64,000 nt of DNA. Source: QHWT01 sp963755695 (GTDB lineage Bacteria > Acidobacteriota > Vicinamibacteria > Vicinamibacterales > 2-12-FULL-66-21). The notes under the pieces are model-generated. The model did not search any database. It had not been told where the DNA came from and saw nothing but the letters and a program-made list of their open reading frames with translations. This document shows, one piece after another, positions 35,699 through 44,610 of this stretch (the stretch's first letter is position 1; each line of letters opens with the position of its first letter). Made by a program: the position numbers and the translations under genes. The stretch spans positions 620,001-684,000 of the forward strand of contig CAVWLB010000001.1 in NCBI GenBank assembly GCA_963755695.1. The letters run 5' to 3'.

Positions 35699-38244
35699 CG
35701 TTCCTCGAAGACGCATGGAAGTGGATGGTCGCGCACGCGGCCCGAATCTGGGGATTCGCGCTCATCGGACTGGTGCTGGCGGTTTCCTGGCACACACTGC
35801 GAGGGATCCACACTCGCGACTTCCGCGTCGCGCTGCATTCGCTCGACGTCCAGGAACTCACGTTGGTCGCGGTTCTCACGATCCTCAACGTCGCCGTGAT
35901 GGGCTTCTACGACGTGCTCGCGTTTCGTCACACGCGCACCAGGCCGATGGAGCGCTGGCGATTCGGCGCGGTGGCGTTCTGCTGGAGTAACTTCCTGACG
36001 CTTGGTCCGCTGGCCGGGCCCGCCATTCGCTTCTGGCTCTATCGAAGCCGGGTCGACGATCTCGTTGAGCTGCATGCCGGGATCGTCTCGGTGGTCATCG
36101 CGTTCGCGTCTGGTCTTGCCGGCTGGACGCTGGCGGCTTTGTTGATCGCGCGGGTCGGTGGCGGCGTGGTGGCGCTCGCCGGCCTCGCGCTCCTGCTCGT
36201 CCTGGCGGCCGCCTGGATTGGTCGGGCCATCGCGCAGCGCACGGAACGCTTCGCCGGGGCCCCAGCTCGATTGGCGCGGACGATCGAGCTGGCGATCGTC
36301 GGCTGGATCGACTGGCTGTTCGCTGCCGCCGCGTTCATTGCGTGCCTGCACGCGACGCGCCTCCAGGCGCCCGCGCTGCGCCTCATCGACACGTTCTTCT
36401 ACGGGCAGGTCATTGGCCTCGCCAGCCTGGTGCCGGGTGGTTTTGGTAGCAGCGATGCCTTCTGGATCGCGCGCCTGCCATTCAACCAGAGCGTCAGCGC
36501 CGCGGCCCTCACCGCGTATCGCTTCATCTATTACATCGGGCCGTGGTTCATCGCGTCGCTGGTCCTCCTTTCGTGGGCGACACGGCGATCGTCGCGCCGC
36601 GTCGACGTTGCGCGGAGGATCATTGCCAGCCTCGTGGGTGGGGCTGGCGTGCTGATCATCCTGAGCAGCGCTTCTCCTGCGTTGCACGCACGGCTGCTGC
36701 TGATGGAGCACTATGTGCCACTGCCGCTGGTGGAAGTCAGCCAGGTGACGGCGGCGCTGGCGGGGCTGCTCCTTCTGGTCCTGGCCCGCGGCCTTGCCCG
36801 GGGATATTCGGCCGCATACAAGGCGACGATGGCGTTGCTGCTGCTGGCCGGCTTTTCGTCGATTCTCAAGGGACTGGACTGGGAAGAGAGCCTGGCGCTC
36901 GGCAGCGTGGCCGTGGCGGCATGGTCGCAGGCTGGCATCTTCGATCGGCCGAGCGGCGGCGACTGGCTGGAATGGGCCGATCTTGGTCTTGGTGTCACCG
37001 CGTTCCTGCTGTTTCTCCTCTTTGGCACCTTCTCACATCATGTGAGCGCCGCGGCCCTGGCACGGTGGAACGCAATCGGCTATCACTTCCAGACCGCGCG
37101 ATTTCTGCGCAGTGCCGCGTCGATGCTGCTGGTGGTGGTGACCGCGACGCTCTACGTCCTGCTCAGGACCCCCGTCCACTTCGAGCGACCTGACGAACGC
37201 GACATCACTCGCGCGCTCGAGCAACACGGCGCCTTCGGCACCGGGACCACGGCGATGATGGTCGGCGTGGGCGACAAATCCGTCTTCTTCGACGAGGACC
37301 GGGGATTCTGCCTGTATCGCACCATCGGGCCTTATCTCGTCGTCTTTTCGGATCCAGTGGTTAGCGGCCCGGCGGCGCGCCACGCGTTCATGGACGCGCT
37401 GTTCGCATTTGCCGCGGAGCTCGATCGGCGTCCGTTGTTCTATCAGGTCTCGGTCGACTGGATACCGCTCCTGCACGACCGCGGCTATCACCTGTTCAAG
37501 CTCGGCGAAGAGGCGAACGTGCCCCTCGATCGTGTGACGACCGAGGGGCACGCCGGAAAGATGACCAGACAGATCGTTCGTCGCGCGGCGCGCGACGGAG
37601 TCGCGTTCCGCATCATGGAGACCCCCGAGGTCGACCTGCGGATGTCCGAACTGGAGCAGATCTCCGACGCGTGGCTCGAGTCCAAGCATCTGGTCGAGCG
37701 GCAGTTTTCGATTGGCTACTTCGACCGCGCCTACCTGGGGCGCTGCCGTTGCGCGATCGTCGAGGAGTCTTGCGAAGACCGCCGGATTCTCGCATTTGCC
37801 AACCTGCTCGAGGGACCACGGCGCGAAGAGCTGTCGATTGACCTGATGCGCTACCGCGCCGATGGTCCGAATGTGATGGACTTTCTGATCACCTCGCTGC
37901 TCCTCCACGGCAGGCAGGCCGGCTATCGCACGTTCAATCTCGGAATGGCGCCGCTCGCCTCGGTCGGTGAGCATCGCGACGCGCACGCCCGCGAACGGCT
38001 GGCCGGCCTGTTCTTCCGGCGCGGCGAACCTTGGTACAACTTCCAGGGAGTCCGCTTCTACAAGCAGAAGTTCAATCCGGAATGGGTGCCACGCTATCTC
38101 GCCTATCAGCGCGCAGGGGAGTGGCCGATCGCGCTGGCGAACGTAAGCGCGCTCGTCGCGGGAAGCTGGGGCAGTGCGCTGCTTCCAGGGCGTGACCCGT
38201 CACGCGCGACGAAGGGCAACAGGCTCGCAGTTGGCGAGGCGTAG
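35695..38244 (+). CDS. mprF: Bifunctional aminoacyl-phosphatidylglycerol synthase/flippase
   Basis: 849 residues from GTG 35695. The N-terminal half (about 1-530) has some 12-14 membrane helices with the UPF0104/LPG-flippase signature (FYGQVIGLASLVPGGFGSSDAFW). The C-terminal DUF2156 domain (about 535-830) is the aminoacyl-tRNA transferase, with PYLVVFSDPVVSG, YQVSVDWIPLLHDRGYHLFKLGEEA and FKQKFNPEW-like YKQKFNPEWVPRYLAYQ near the end. It moves Lys or Ala from tRNA to phosphatidylglycerol and flips the product, which makes the membrane less negative and resists cationic peptides. Both flanking genes overlap it, showing tight co-expression with two hydrolases. Confidence 0.96.
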   Translation: MTFLEDAWKWMVAHAARIWGFALIGLVLAVSWHTLRGIHTRDFRVALHSLDVQELTLVAVLTILNVAVMGFYDVLAFRHTRTRPMERWRFGAVAFCWSNFLTLGPLAGPAIRFWLYRSRVDDLVELHAGIVSVVIAFASGLAGWTLAALLIARVGGGVVALAGLALLLVLAAAWIGRAIAQRTERFAGAPARLARTIELAIVGWIDWLFAAAAFIACLHATRLQAPALRLIDTFFYGQVIGLASLVPGGFGSSDAFWIARLPFNQSVSAAALTAYRFIYYIGPWFIASLVLLSWATRRSSRRVDVARRIIASLVGGAGVLIILSSASPALHARLLLMEHYVPLPLVEVSQVTAALAGLLLLVLARGLARGYSAAYKATMALLLLAGFSSILKGLDWEESLALGSVAVAAWSQAGIFDRPSGGDWLEWADLGLGVTAFLLFLLFGTFSHHVSAAALARWNAIGYHFQTARFLRSAASMLLVVVTATLYVLLRTPVHFERPDERDITRALEQHGAFGTGTTAMMVGVGDKSVFFDEDRGFCLYRTIGPYLVVFSDPVVSGPAARHAFMDALFAFAAELDRRPLFYQVSVDWIPLLHDRGYHLFKLGEEANVPLDRVTTEGHAGKMTRQIVRRAARDGVAFRIMETPEVDLRMSELEQISDAWLESKHLVERQFSIGYFDRAYLGRCRCAIVEESCEDRRILAFANLLEGPRREELSIDLMRYRADGPNVMDFLITSLLLHGRQAGYRTFNLGMAPLASVGEHRDAHARERLAGLFFRRGEPWYNFQGVRFYKQKFNPEWVPRYLAYQRAGEWPIALANVSALVAGSWGSALLPGRDPSRATKGNRLAVGEA

Positions 38245-39073
38245 CCTCCTTCTCGTCGTGCTGCTTGCGGCTTCGAGTGCGGCTGGCTGTGCGGCCCGCG
38301 AGCGGCCGGCCGTGGCCGACCGGCCGTTAACCCTGAATGGACATCAGCTGCGTCTGCATTTCGCCAACCCGCCGCAAGGCACACTCGACGCCGGGTTGCC
38401 ACCGCTGCTGGTCTTTGCCACCGGCGATGGTGGCATGCGCCGCAAGGATCTCGACACCTATCGTCATCTCGTGGAATCGGGTTACCCGGTCGTTGGCTTC
38501 GATTCCCGTGACTACGTGACACATCTCGGCGCCGAGGCGACCACGACTCCGGCAAAGCTGGCGACCGACTACCAGCGCATCATCGACACCGCCCGGCAGG
38601 TGCTGCACCTCGGTGCGGCATATCCGGTGGTGCTGGTTGGTGTGTCACGTGGAGCGGGACTGTCGGTTGTCGCGGCGGGGCAGCGTGCACTCAGCCGTTC
38701 CATTGCCGGTGTGGTCGCGGTTGCGCTCACCCAGGAAGAGGAGTACGTGCACTGGTTCAAGCGACACGGGGGAGGCGATGGTGCGGAGCGTGGCGTGTCG
38801 GTCGATGTCTACGAGTACCTGCCGCACCTTGGCGACCTGCCGCTCGCCGTGATTCAGTCCACCCGCGACAATTACCTGCCGGCCGCCGCCGCTCGAGCTC
38901 TGTTCGGCCCCGACACCGCGCACCGGCGCTTCCGGGCGATCAACGCTGGCAATCACAGCTTCAAGGGCGCGCGATCGGAGCTGTATGACGCGATGCGCGC
39001 CGCCCTGGCGTGGGTGTGCGTGTCCACTCAGCCGAAGGCGGACGTCAGCAAGGGCCCGAAGAACCGATATTGA
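38231..39073 (+). CDS. VirJ/AcvB-like alpha/beta hydrolase, lipoprotein
   Basis: About 280 residues from TTG 38231 (ATG 38174 is an alternative with a longer basic N-terminus; neither has a strong ribosome binding site). A lipobox ASSAAGC anchors it to a membrane. The hydrolase domain has LLVFATGDGGMRRKD, the elbow GVSRGAG (Ser), an Asp in STRDNYL and a His in AGNHSF. It is similar in order of motifs to the gene at 34898 but not close in sequence, so the pair is not a simple duplication. The start overlaps the end of mprF by 14 nt. Likely works on the same lipid or its headgroup; this is inference. Confidence 0.82.
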   Translation: MARRSLLLVVLLAASSAAGCAARERPAVADRPLTLNGHQLRLHFANPPQGTLDAGLPPLLVFATGDGGMRRKDLDTYRHLVESGYPVVGFDSRDYVTHLGAEATTTPAKLATDYQRIIDTARQVLHLGAAYPVVLVGVSRGAGLSVVAAGQRALSRSIAGVVAVALTQEEEYVHWFKRHGGGDGAERGVSVDVYEYLPHLGDLPLAVIQSTRDNYLPAAAARALFGPDTAHRRFRAINAGNHSFKGARSELYDAMRAALAWVCVSTQPKADVSKGPKNRY

Positions 39074-39237
39074 TGAGGTCTCAACGTGGCTGGTAGTTGT
39101 ATCGATGATGCGGCGCGCCAACCGTGTCGAGCCAGTCGGCTCCAGGTTTGACCGGCGGACGTCGTGCCACGCTCGATCGGTTGGACATCTTGCCAGGTCG
39201 TTACGGACTGGCGACGGACTTGCTACCTTCCGCGGTC

Positions 39238-39483
39238 ATGGGCCATGTGGAGCGACGGCATCAAGAACGCCGCGCGGTCTCTCGCGGGGGACGGCGGCTC
39301 GAGGATTGGGACCCGGTGCGCCGGTGCTCGTGCGAGGCAGGCGATACGCGCGTTGGTAAGGGCCACCATTTCGAGTGGCGACAGTGCAAAGCGTGCGGCT
39401 CAGTCTGGCCTAGGCTTTGCGCTTCCGCATTTGCAGCTCTCGCCCTCCATCAGCATAGCCCACGCGATCCATTAGGCCGTTGA
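39238..39483 (+). CDS. Small zinc-ribbon-like protein
   Basis: About 81 residues. An Arg-rich start (RRHQERRAVSRGGRRLEDWD) is followed by CSCE and 22 residues later CKACGSVW, a CxC...CxxC set that could hold zinc. Similar short Arg-rich zinc-ribbon proteins are common in this kind of genome. The last 25 residues overlap the end of the opposite-strand kinase gene and look less convincing, so the true end may lie elsewhere. No ribosome binding site is obvious. Confidence 0.4.
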   Translation: MGHVERRHQERRAVSRGGRRLEDWDPVRRCSCEAGDTRVGKGHHFEWRQCKACGSVWPRLCASAFAALALHQHSPRDPLGR

Positions 39484-40435
39484 TCAGGAAGATGCCGCGC
39501 CCGCTCGGCTTCAGCATGTTTTCCGGGTCGAGGGGGTTGGCGATCGCGGTGTGATCGAATCCTGTTCCGGGATCGCGCACGACCACCATCACCTCGCCGC
39601 TGTCGTCGCACGTGACGCAGCACTGAACCTTGTTGGTGGGATCGTTGCGGCATCCGTGGCGGATCGCGTTGGCGACCGCTTCTTGCACTGCGAGTTCGAC
39701 TGCGATGATCTCGTTTTCGGCCCAGCCCTTCCCGGCCAGGAGCCGCGTCACACCATCGGTGATGGTGGGAATCGCGCGCGGGTCCGCCGGGATGGTCATG
39801 TCGAACTGACAGGCCGAGCAGTAGGGGATGAGCGCGCTCAGCTTCTGCACGTCGTCGAGCGCGAGCTGCAGTTGCTTGTTCAGCGCGGCCTGTTCGGCTT
39901 CGGCGCGACCCCGGGCCGCCAGCGCCTCCTGCAACTCAATCAGATTCCGCCTCAGTTCGAGTTGCGCTTCCGCCTGACGTTTCAGCGCCTCCAGCGACTC
40001 GAGCTGCTCTGCGGTCAGCCTTCGCTGAACATTGTCCACCACGCACAGGGTTCCCAACGCGTGCCCGTCAGGCGTGACGAGCGGTGCCCCCGCATAGAAG
40101 CGGATGTGCGGTTCCCCCGTGACCAGCGGATTGTCGCGCAGCCGGACGTCTTCCTGCGCGGAGGGAACGACGATCAAGCCGCGCTGGTGGATCGTGTGGG
40201 CGCTGCAGAACGACACCGTCCGGGCGACTTCTGAAATCGAGAGGCCGACTTTCGCTTTGAACCACTGCCGGTCGGCATCGACGAGGCCGATGAAGGCGAT
40301 CGGCGTGCCGCAGATCTGCGCGGCGATGATGACGAGATCATCGAATGCCCGCTCGGGCTCGGTGTCGAGGATGCGATACCGCTCGAGTGCGGCAAGGCGC
40401 GCCGTTTCATCGTGTGGCTGCGCAACCATGGTCAA
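39410..40435 (-). CDS. GAF-domain protein with anti-sigma-type ATPase domain
   Basis: About 340 residues. The start may be TTG 40435 or ATG 40430; a TATAAT box lies at 40445-40450. The N-terminal GAF domain (about 20-165) carries the family-typical RYRILDTEPERAFDDLV, and a coiled coil follows (about 165-205). The C-terminal HATPase_c_2 domain has the N box ELAVQEAVANAIRHG, DPGTGFD and GRGIFLINGLMDRVGY, as in RsbW-like anti-sigma factors. It would phosphorylate a STAS-domain protein or regulate a sigma factor in response to a small ligand. The STAS gene at 33153 is a candidate partner. Confidence 0.9.
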   Translation of the reverse strand: MTMVAQPHDETARLAALERYRILDTEPERAFDDLVIIAAQICGTPIAFIGLVDADRQWFKAKVGLSISEVARTVSFCSAHTIHQRGLIVVPSAQEDVRLRDNPLVTGEPHIRFYAGAPLVTPDGHALGTLCVVDNVQRRLTAEQLESLEALKRQAEAQLELRRNLIELQEALAARGRAEAEQAALNKQLQLALDDVQKLSALIPYCSACQFDMTIPADPRAIPTITDGVTRLLAGKGWAENEIIAVELAVQEAVANAIRHGCRNDPTNKVQCCVTCDDSGEVMVVVRDPGTGFDHTAIANPLDPENMLKPSGRGIFLINGLMDRVGYADGGRELQMRKRKA

Positions 40436-40464
40436 CTCAGCCGGATTATACAGCCGCCATGGCT

Positions 40465-40625
40465 GGTTTCAGGCTTCAGGCTTCAGGCTTCAGGCTTCGG
40501 GCTTCCGGCTTCGGGGGCTTCGGGCTTCCGGTTTCTGGGCTTGACCCTCGGTCTTCTGGCTTCGGACCTTCGCGCTTCGGCTTCGACCCTCGGACTTCCT
40601 CCTTCGATGCTTCGTGCTTTGAACT
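40465..40625. repeat. GGCTTCA/GGGCTTC heptamer array
   Basis: More than fifteen units of the 7-bp pattern, degenerating toward 40620 (CTTCGACCCTCGGACTTCC). No inverted half. It fills the divergent gap between the GAF/ATPase gene and the DUF4097-like gene. Confidence 0.85.
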
Positions 40626-40669
40626 TCTCCGCCCCAACGCCCGTCCCTTATAGGGATGGAGGCGCGCCC

Positions 40670-41245
40670 ATGAAGTTCCAGATGCTGGCGCTCGCGGCGG
40701 TTCTCACGGCGGTTCCAGGCATCTCACAGTCCACGCAGTATCCCGACCGCGCGTTTACCAACGGAGGCAGTATCCGCCTCAACCTTGCGGCGGCGGCCTA
40801 TCGGATCCGCGGACGTGCGGACAACCGCATCCGGGTCCGATGGAGGACTTCCAAAGCCGACATGCAGGACCGGCTTCACGCTGACGTCGAGGTCCAGGGC
40901 GCGCGCGCCGTGATCCGGACGACCGCCCCGCACAATAGCGGCGCGCGGTTCGACATCGACCTTCCAGCGCGTTCCGATCTCGACGTCGACTTGAACGCGG
41001 GCGACCTCGAGGTGCTCGACGTCGAGGGGAACAAGAACCTTTCGATGTGGGCAGGCGACGTGACCATCGACGTCGGCAAGGCGGAGCTCTATCGGCAAGT
41101 GGACGCGACGGTGCGCTTCGGCGACATTTCCGCTCCGCCGTTCAATCGATCAACGGGCGGAATCTTCCGATCGCTGTCCTATTCCGGATCCGGCAAGTAC
41201 GTGGTTCGGGCGAAGCTCTTCGCCGGCGATCTCAAGTTGCGTTGA
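40670..41245 (+). CDS. Secreted DUF4097-like adhesin-fold protein
   Basis: 191 residues from ATG 40670 with GGAGG 7 nt upstream. Signal peptide (about 1-20). The rest is a beta-helix-like succession of short strands (IRLNLAAAAYRIRGRADNRIRVRW, DLDVDLNAGDLEVLDVEGNKNLSMWAGDVTIDVG) as in DUF4097/DUF2807 proteins, which are found near anti-sigma or stress genes. Its stop codon TGA abuts the stop codon of the opposite gene, forming TGATCA with no spacer. Confidence 0.82.
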   Translation: MKFQMLALAAVLTAVPGISQSTQYPDRAFTNGGSIRLNLAAAAYRIRGRADNRIRVRWRTSKADMQDRLHADVEVQGARAVIRTTAPHNSGARFDIDLPARSDLDVDLNAGDLEVLDVEGNKNLSMWAGDVTIDVGKAELYRQVDATVRFGDISAPPFNRSTGGIFRSLSYSGSGKYVVRAKLFAGDLKLR

Positions 41246-43089
41246 TCACGACACCTCGACGTCGTCGAGGCTCTTGTCGATATCGATGTCGGGCATGGGC
41301 GGCTCGGGCGGAGGCTTGAGCGGGAGGAAGACGCGGAAGGTCGATCCTTGGCCTTCTCCAGCGCTGTCGACCGTGATGGTGCCGCCATGCAACTCCGCGA
41401 GGTGGCGGGCGATCGCGAGGCCGAGGCCCAGGCCGCCGTAACGCCTCCTGGTGCCAGCCTCGGCCTGACGGAAGCGCTCGAACACATACGGCAGGAACTC
41501 GGCGGGAATCCCGGCGCCCGAATCGCGCACCGCGATTTCCACGTGCGCCCCGACCCGCGAGGCGCGAAGTTCGACGCTCCCCCCTTCGGGTGTGAATTTG
41601 ATGGCGTTCGACAGCAGGTTCCACACGATCTGCTGCAATCGAACCGGGTCGGCGAACACCGGTTCCATGTCTGCCTTGATGCGTCCCGTGAACTTGATCG
41701 ACTTGGCGGTCATCGCCGGCAACAGCGTCTCGATTGCATCATCGAGGACATGAGCGAGGTTCACCATTCGCGCTTCGATGCGGAGCCTGCCGACGATCGC
41801 GCGTGAGACGTCGAGCAGGTCGTCGATGAGCCGGGTTTGTGCGATGGCGTTTCGCTCGACCGCGGAGAGGGCCCGCAGCTGCTGCTCGCGGGTCATGTCC
41901 TTGCTGATTAGAACGCGTACCCATCCATAGATTGCCGTCAGCGGCGTTCTCAGCTCGTGCGAGACCGTCATCAGGAACTCGTCCTTCAGATAACTGGCCT
42001 CCTCGATGTCGCGCCGCGCTTTCTGCTCGCTCTCGAGCGCGTGTTCCAGCGCCTCGTTGGTGTTCCGCAGCCGTTCGGCCTCGAGGTGCTGCACGTCCAT
42101 CAAGTCGCGTTCCGCCCTCGCGCGGGCGTCCATTTCCCGGAACACGAAGAACACCATGCAGCCGAGCGTGAAGGCGAGCGCGCTGAGCGCGAGCGCCGCC
42201 GATCGGCGCTGACGATACCAGTCGGTCAAGAGTTCGTCGCGATTGAGCGACACGCCGACGATGAGCGGCGGCTCGCCTACTGGCTTGTAGGCGCTGACCA
42301 GTGACGGCCCGCCTGGATGCACCGGTCCATTGACGATGCCCTCGGTCCCGGAGCGGAGCGCAGACAGCAGAATCGGATTGTCCGCGGCGGCCTCGTTGAT
42401 TGGGTTGGTCGCTGAAGGCTCGCGGAAGAGCACCACGCCATCGGGATGAAAGACCCACGTGATCCCCGTCCGGCCGACATCCGGTGTCCGAAAGAAGTCC
42501 CGATAGCGCTCAGGGAACAGCACAGCAACGACGATCCCGTCGAAACGTCCCTCGTCGGTCGTCAGTCGACGGCCGATTGGAATCACGTACTGGCGCGGGT
42601 CGACCACGGTCAGGAATGGACGATCGACAACGAGCTCGTCGCGTTCCACCGTCGAGAGGCGCTTGAAGATGTAGTTGTCGCGCCGAGACGCCCCGACGAT
42701 GACCGATTGCGTCGAGTGGACGATGCGCCCGTCGCGGTCGATGACGGTAATCGACCCGCCGCCGGCGAGCGAGGCCTTGGCCGCATTGAGAATGGGAACC
42801 CACTCTTCGGCGGCGGCACGCACGCCGCCAACGCGCCGCGCGTGGATGACGAGTTGCCGCAGAGAGGCATCCGCCACGGCAAACGATCCGCGTGCACGTA
42901 CTCTGCTAGCACGATCGCCAGATTGCCCGCCCGCGTCTGGCCGTCCTCGAGAGCACGCCGGCGCGAGCCGTTCAAGTGCACGACCTGCAGCGTCGTCACG
43001 AAGGCGAGCACCGAAGCCGTGAAAGCGATAGTGAGAATTCTGGGACGTCGCTGGAGCAACGCGTTACCCGTGGGTCGCAAGGGGGGCAT
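41246..43089 (-). pseudogene. Membrane histidine kinase with dCache-type sensor, one frameshift
   Basis: The N-terminus (ATG 43089) gives a membrane helix (ILTIAFTASVLAFVTTLQVVHL) and LAEYVHA in one frame; near 42893 the frame changes and continues GSFAVADASLRQL, exactly where a dCache sensor would run on. The periplasmic domain (about 60-270) has YVIPIGRRL and GPSLVSAYKPVGE. A second membrane helix, a coiled coil and the HisKA domain (TVSHELRTPLTAIYGW) follow; the ATPase domain shows NLLSNAIKFTPEGG, DSGAGIPAEFLPYVFERF and GGLGLGLAIARHLAELHGG. Total about 613 residues. No response regulator adjacent. The single shift looks like a sequence error. Confidence 0.88.
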
Positions 43090-43211
43090 TGTAACCTACC
43101 CTGATCGTGCGGCCGTGTCTGCAGTCGCCGCGGAAAGCCTTGCGAGACCGCAGGGCCAGCAGGGGTGTTCTTCCACCCAAAAAGATCAAGTGAGGAGAGA
43201 GCGCTGGTGGG

Positions 43212-44526
43212 TCAGCCGCGGCCGCGTGCAACCCACACGTAGACCGGCAGGCCGCACATGAGCAGGATGAACCCGGAATACACGACGTCTGCGCCCGCCC
43301 CGGCGATGGCGAACATGGCGTAGGCGAACGCCAGGATGGCGATTCCAGTGGCTCCGCGATTCATACGCATCGCCTGGCGCTCTCCCGAAACAAAGAACCC
43401 CGCCATCGAGCAAAACGCGTAGGGAATCAGGCTGCTGAGAGTGGACAGAAGGATCGTGAACGTAAAGAGCTGCACGAGCGAGCGCGTGAAATTCATCGCG
43501 ATCAGTCCACTTGCCAGGACTGCGGCGATCACCATGGCGTGAACCGGCGTACCGCGGTCCGAAAGGGTGCTGAATACCCGCGGGAACAGCCCGTCCTGCG
43601 CAACGGCCAGCGGCAGTTGGCCGCCGACGAGAATCCAGCCGTTCAGTGCGCCAAAACACGAGACGGCGGCGCCCAGGGCAATGAACGCCGCGGCTCCCGG
43701 CCCGATCAAGGCGCGTGCCGCGTCCGCATATGGCGCGGTGGAGGTGCCGAGCACGGACGGCGCAAGCACCCCCATCACGCCGACAGGTACTCACAATGTA
43801 GATGACAGCGGTCAGGATCGTGCCTGCCACGGTGGCACGGGGGATTGTGCGTTCGGGCGCCTCGATGCTGTCTGCCGGAATCGTGGCGCACTCCAGGCCG
43901 AGAAACGCCCACAACGTCAGGGTCGCGGTCGCCGAGACGGTCCGTACGAATGCGCCCGAACTGCTGGCGGCAATTGCGAAGTGTGACGTGTCGACGATGA
44001 ACAGGCCGCCAATTCCGATCACGACGAGCGGAATGATTTTCAGGACGGTGGTCACGAGCTGTACGCGCCCGGCGGCGCGTACGCCGAGGACGTTCAGCCC
44101 CGTCAGCAGCCAGAGGAAGCCGATTGCCAGCGCAGCCGCCGACTTCGGCGTACGCACGATTGATGGGAAGAAGGGATCGAGGTAGCCGACCAACGCAACC
44201 GCCAGCGCTGCTTGCGAGCTCCACACCGAGATCCAGTAGCCCCAGGCGACGAGGAACCCCGGGAGATCGCCGAACGCCTGGCGTGTGTACGCGTAGGGTC
44301 CTCCGGCGGCCGGATTGAGTCCTGCAAGTCGGGCGAACACCAGCGCCAGCAGTACGGAACCCGCAGCGGATACGCACCACCCGATCAGACTGATGCCGCC
44401 ATAGGGTGCGAGCGAGGCGGGAAGAAGAAAGACGCCGGACCCGATCATGTTGCCCATCACCAGCGCAACGGCGGTCCAGAATCCGAGCGCCCGCGATGTG
44501 GATCGGGCCGCGATGGTCACGGTCAT
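43212..44526 (-). pseudogene. APC-family amino acid permease, one frameshift
   Basis: From ATG 44526 the frame shows the APC motif MGNMIGSGVFLLPASLAPYG and GLNPAAGGPYAYTRQAFGD with seven or eight helices. It changes frame near 43785-43795 (VIYIVSTC then VMGVLAPSVLG) and continues to a normal end (YVWVARGRG), about 438 residues in all. Closest to the basic amino acid/polyamine antiporters (AdiC-like). Everything needed is present, so the break is likely an indel error. Confidence 0.87.
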
Positions 44527-44597
44527 TGACGCGCGGATGCTATCACGGCCGACCGAACGTTCACGCGTGTTTGAGGCGAAGTCGCGCGCGCTGGTGG

Positions 44598-44603
44598 TAC
44601 AAA
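44598..44603 (+). promoter_or_regulatory. Possible -10 box TACAAA 7 nt before GTG 44611
   Basis: Weak match; included because no ribosome binding site precedes the helicase GTG and the 7-nt spacing matches other leaderless candidates in the window. Confidence 0.3.
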
Positions 44604-44610
44604 GATAAGT

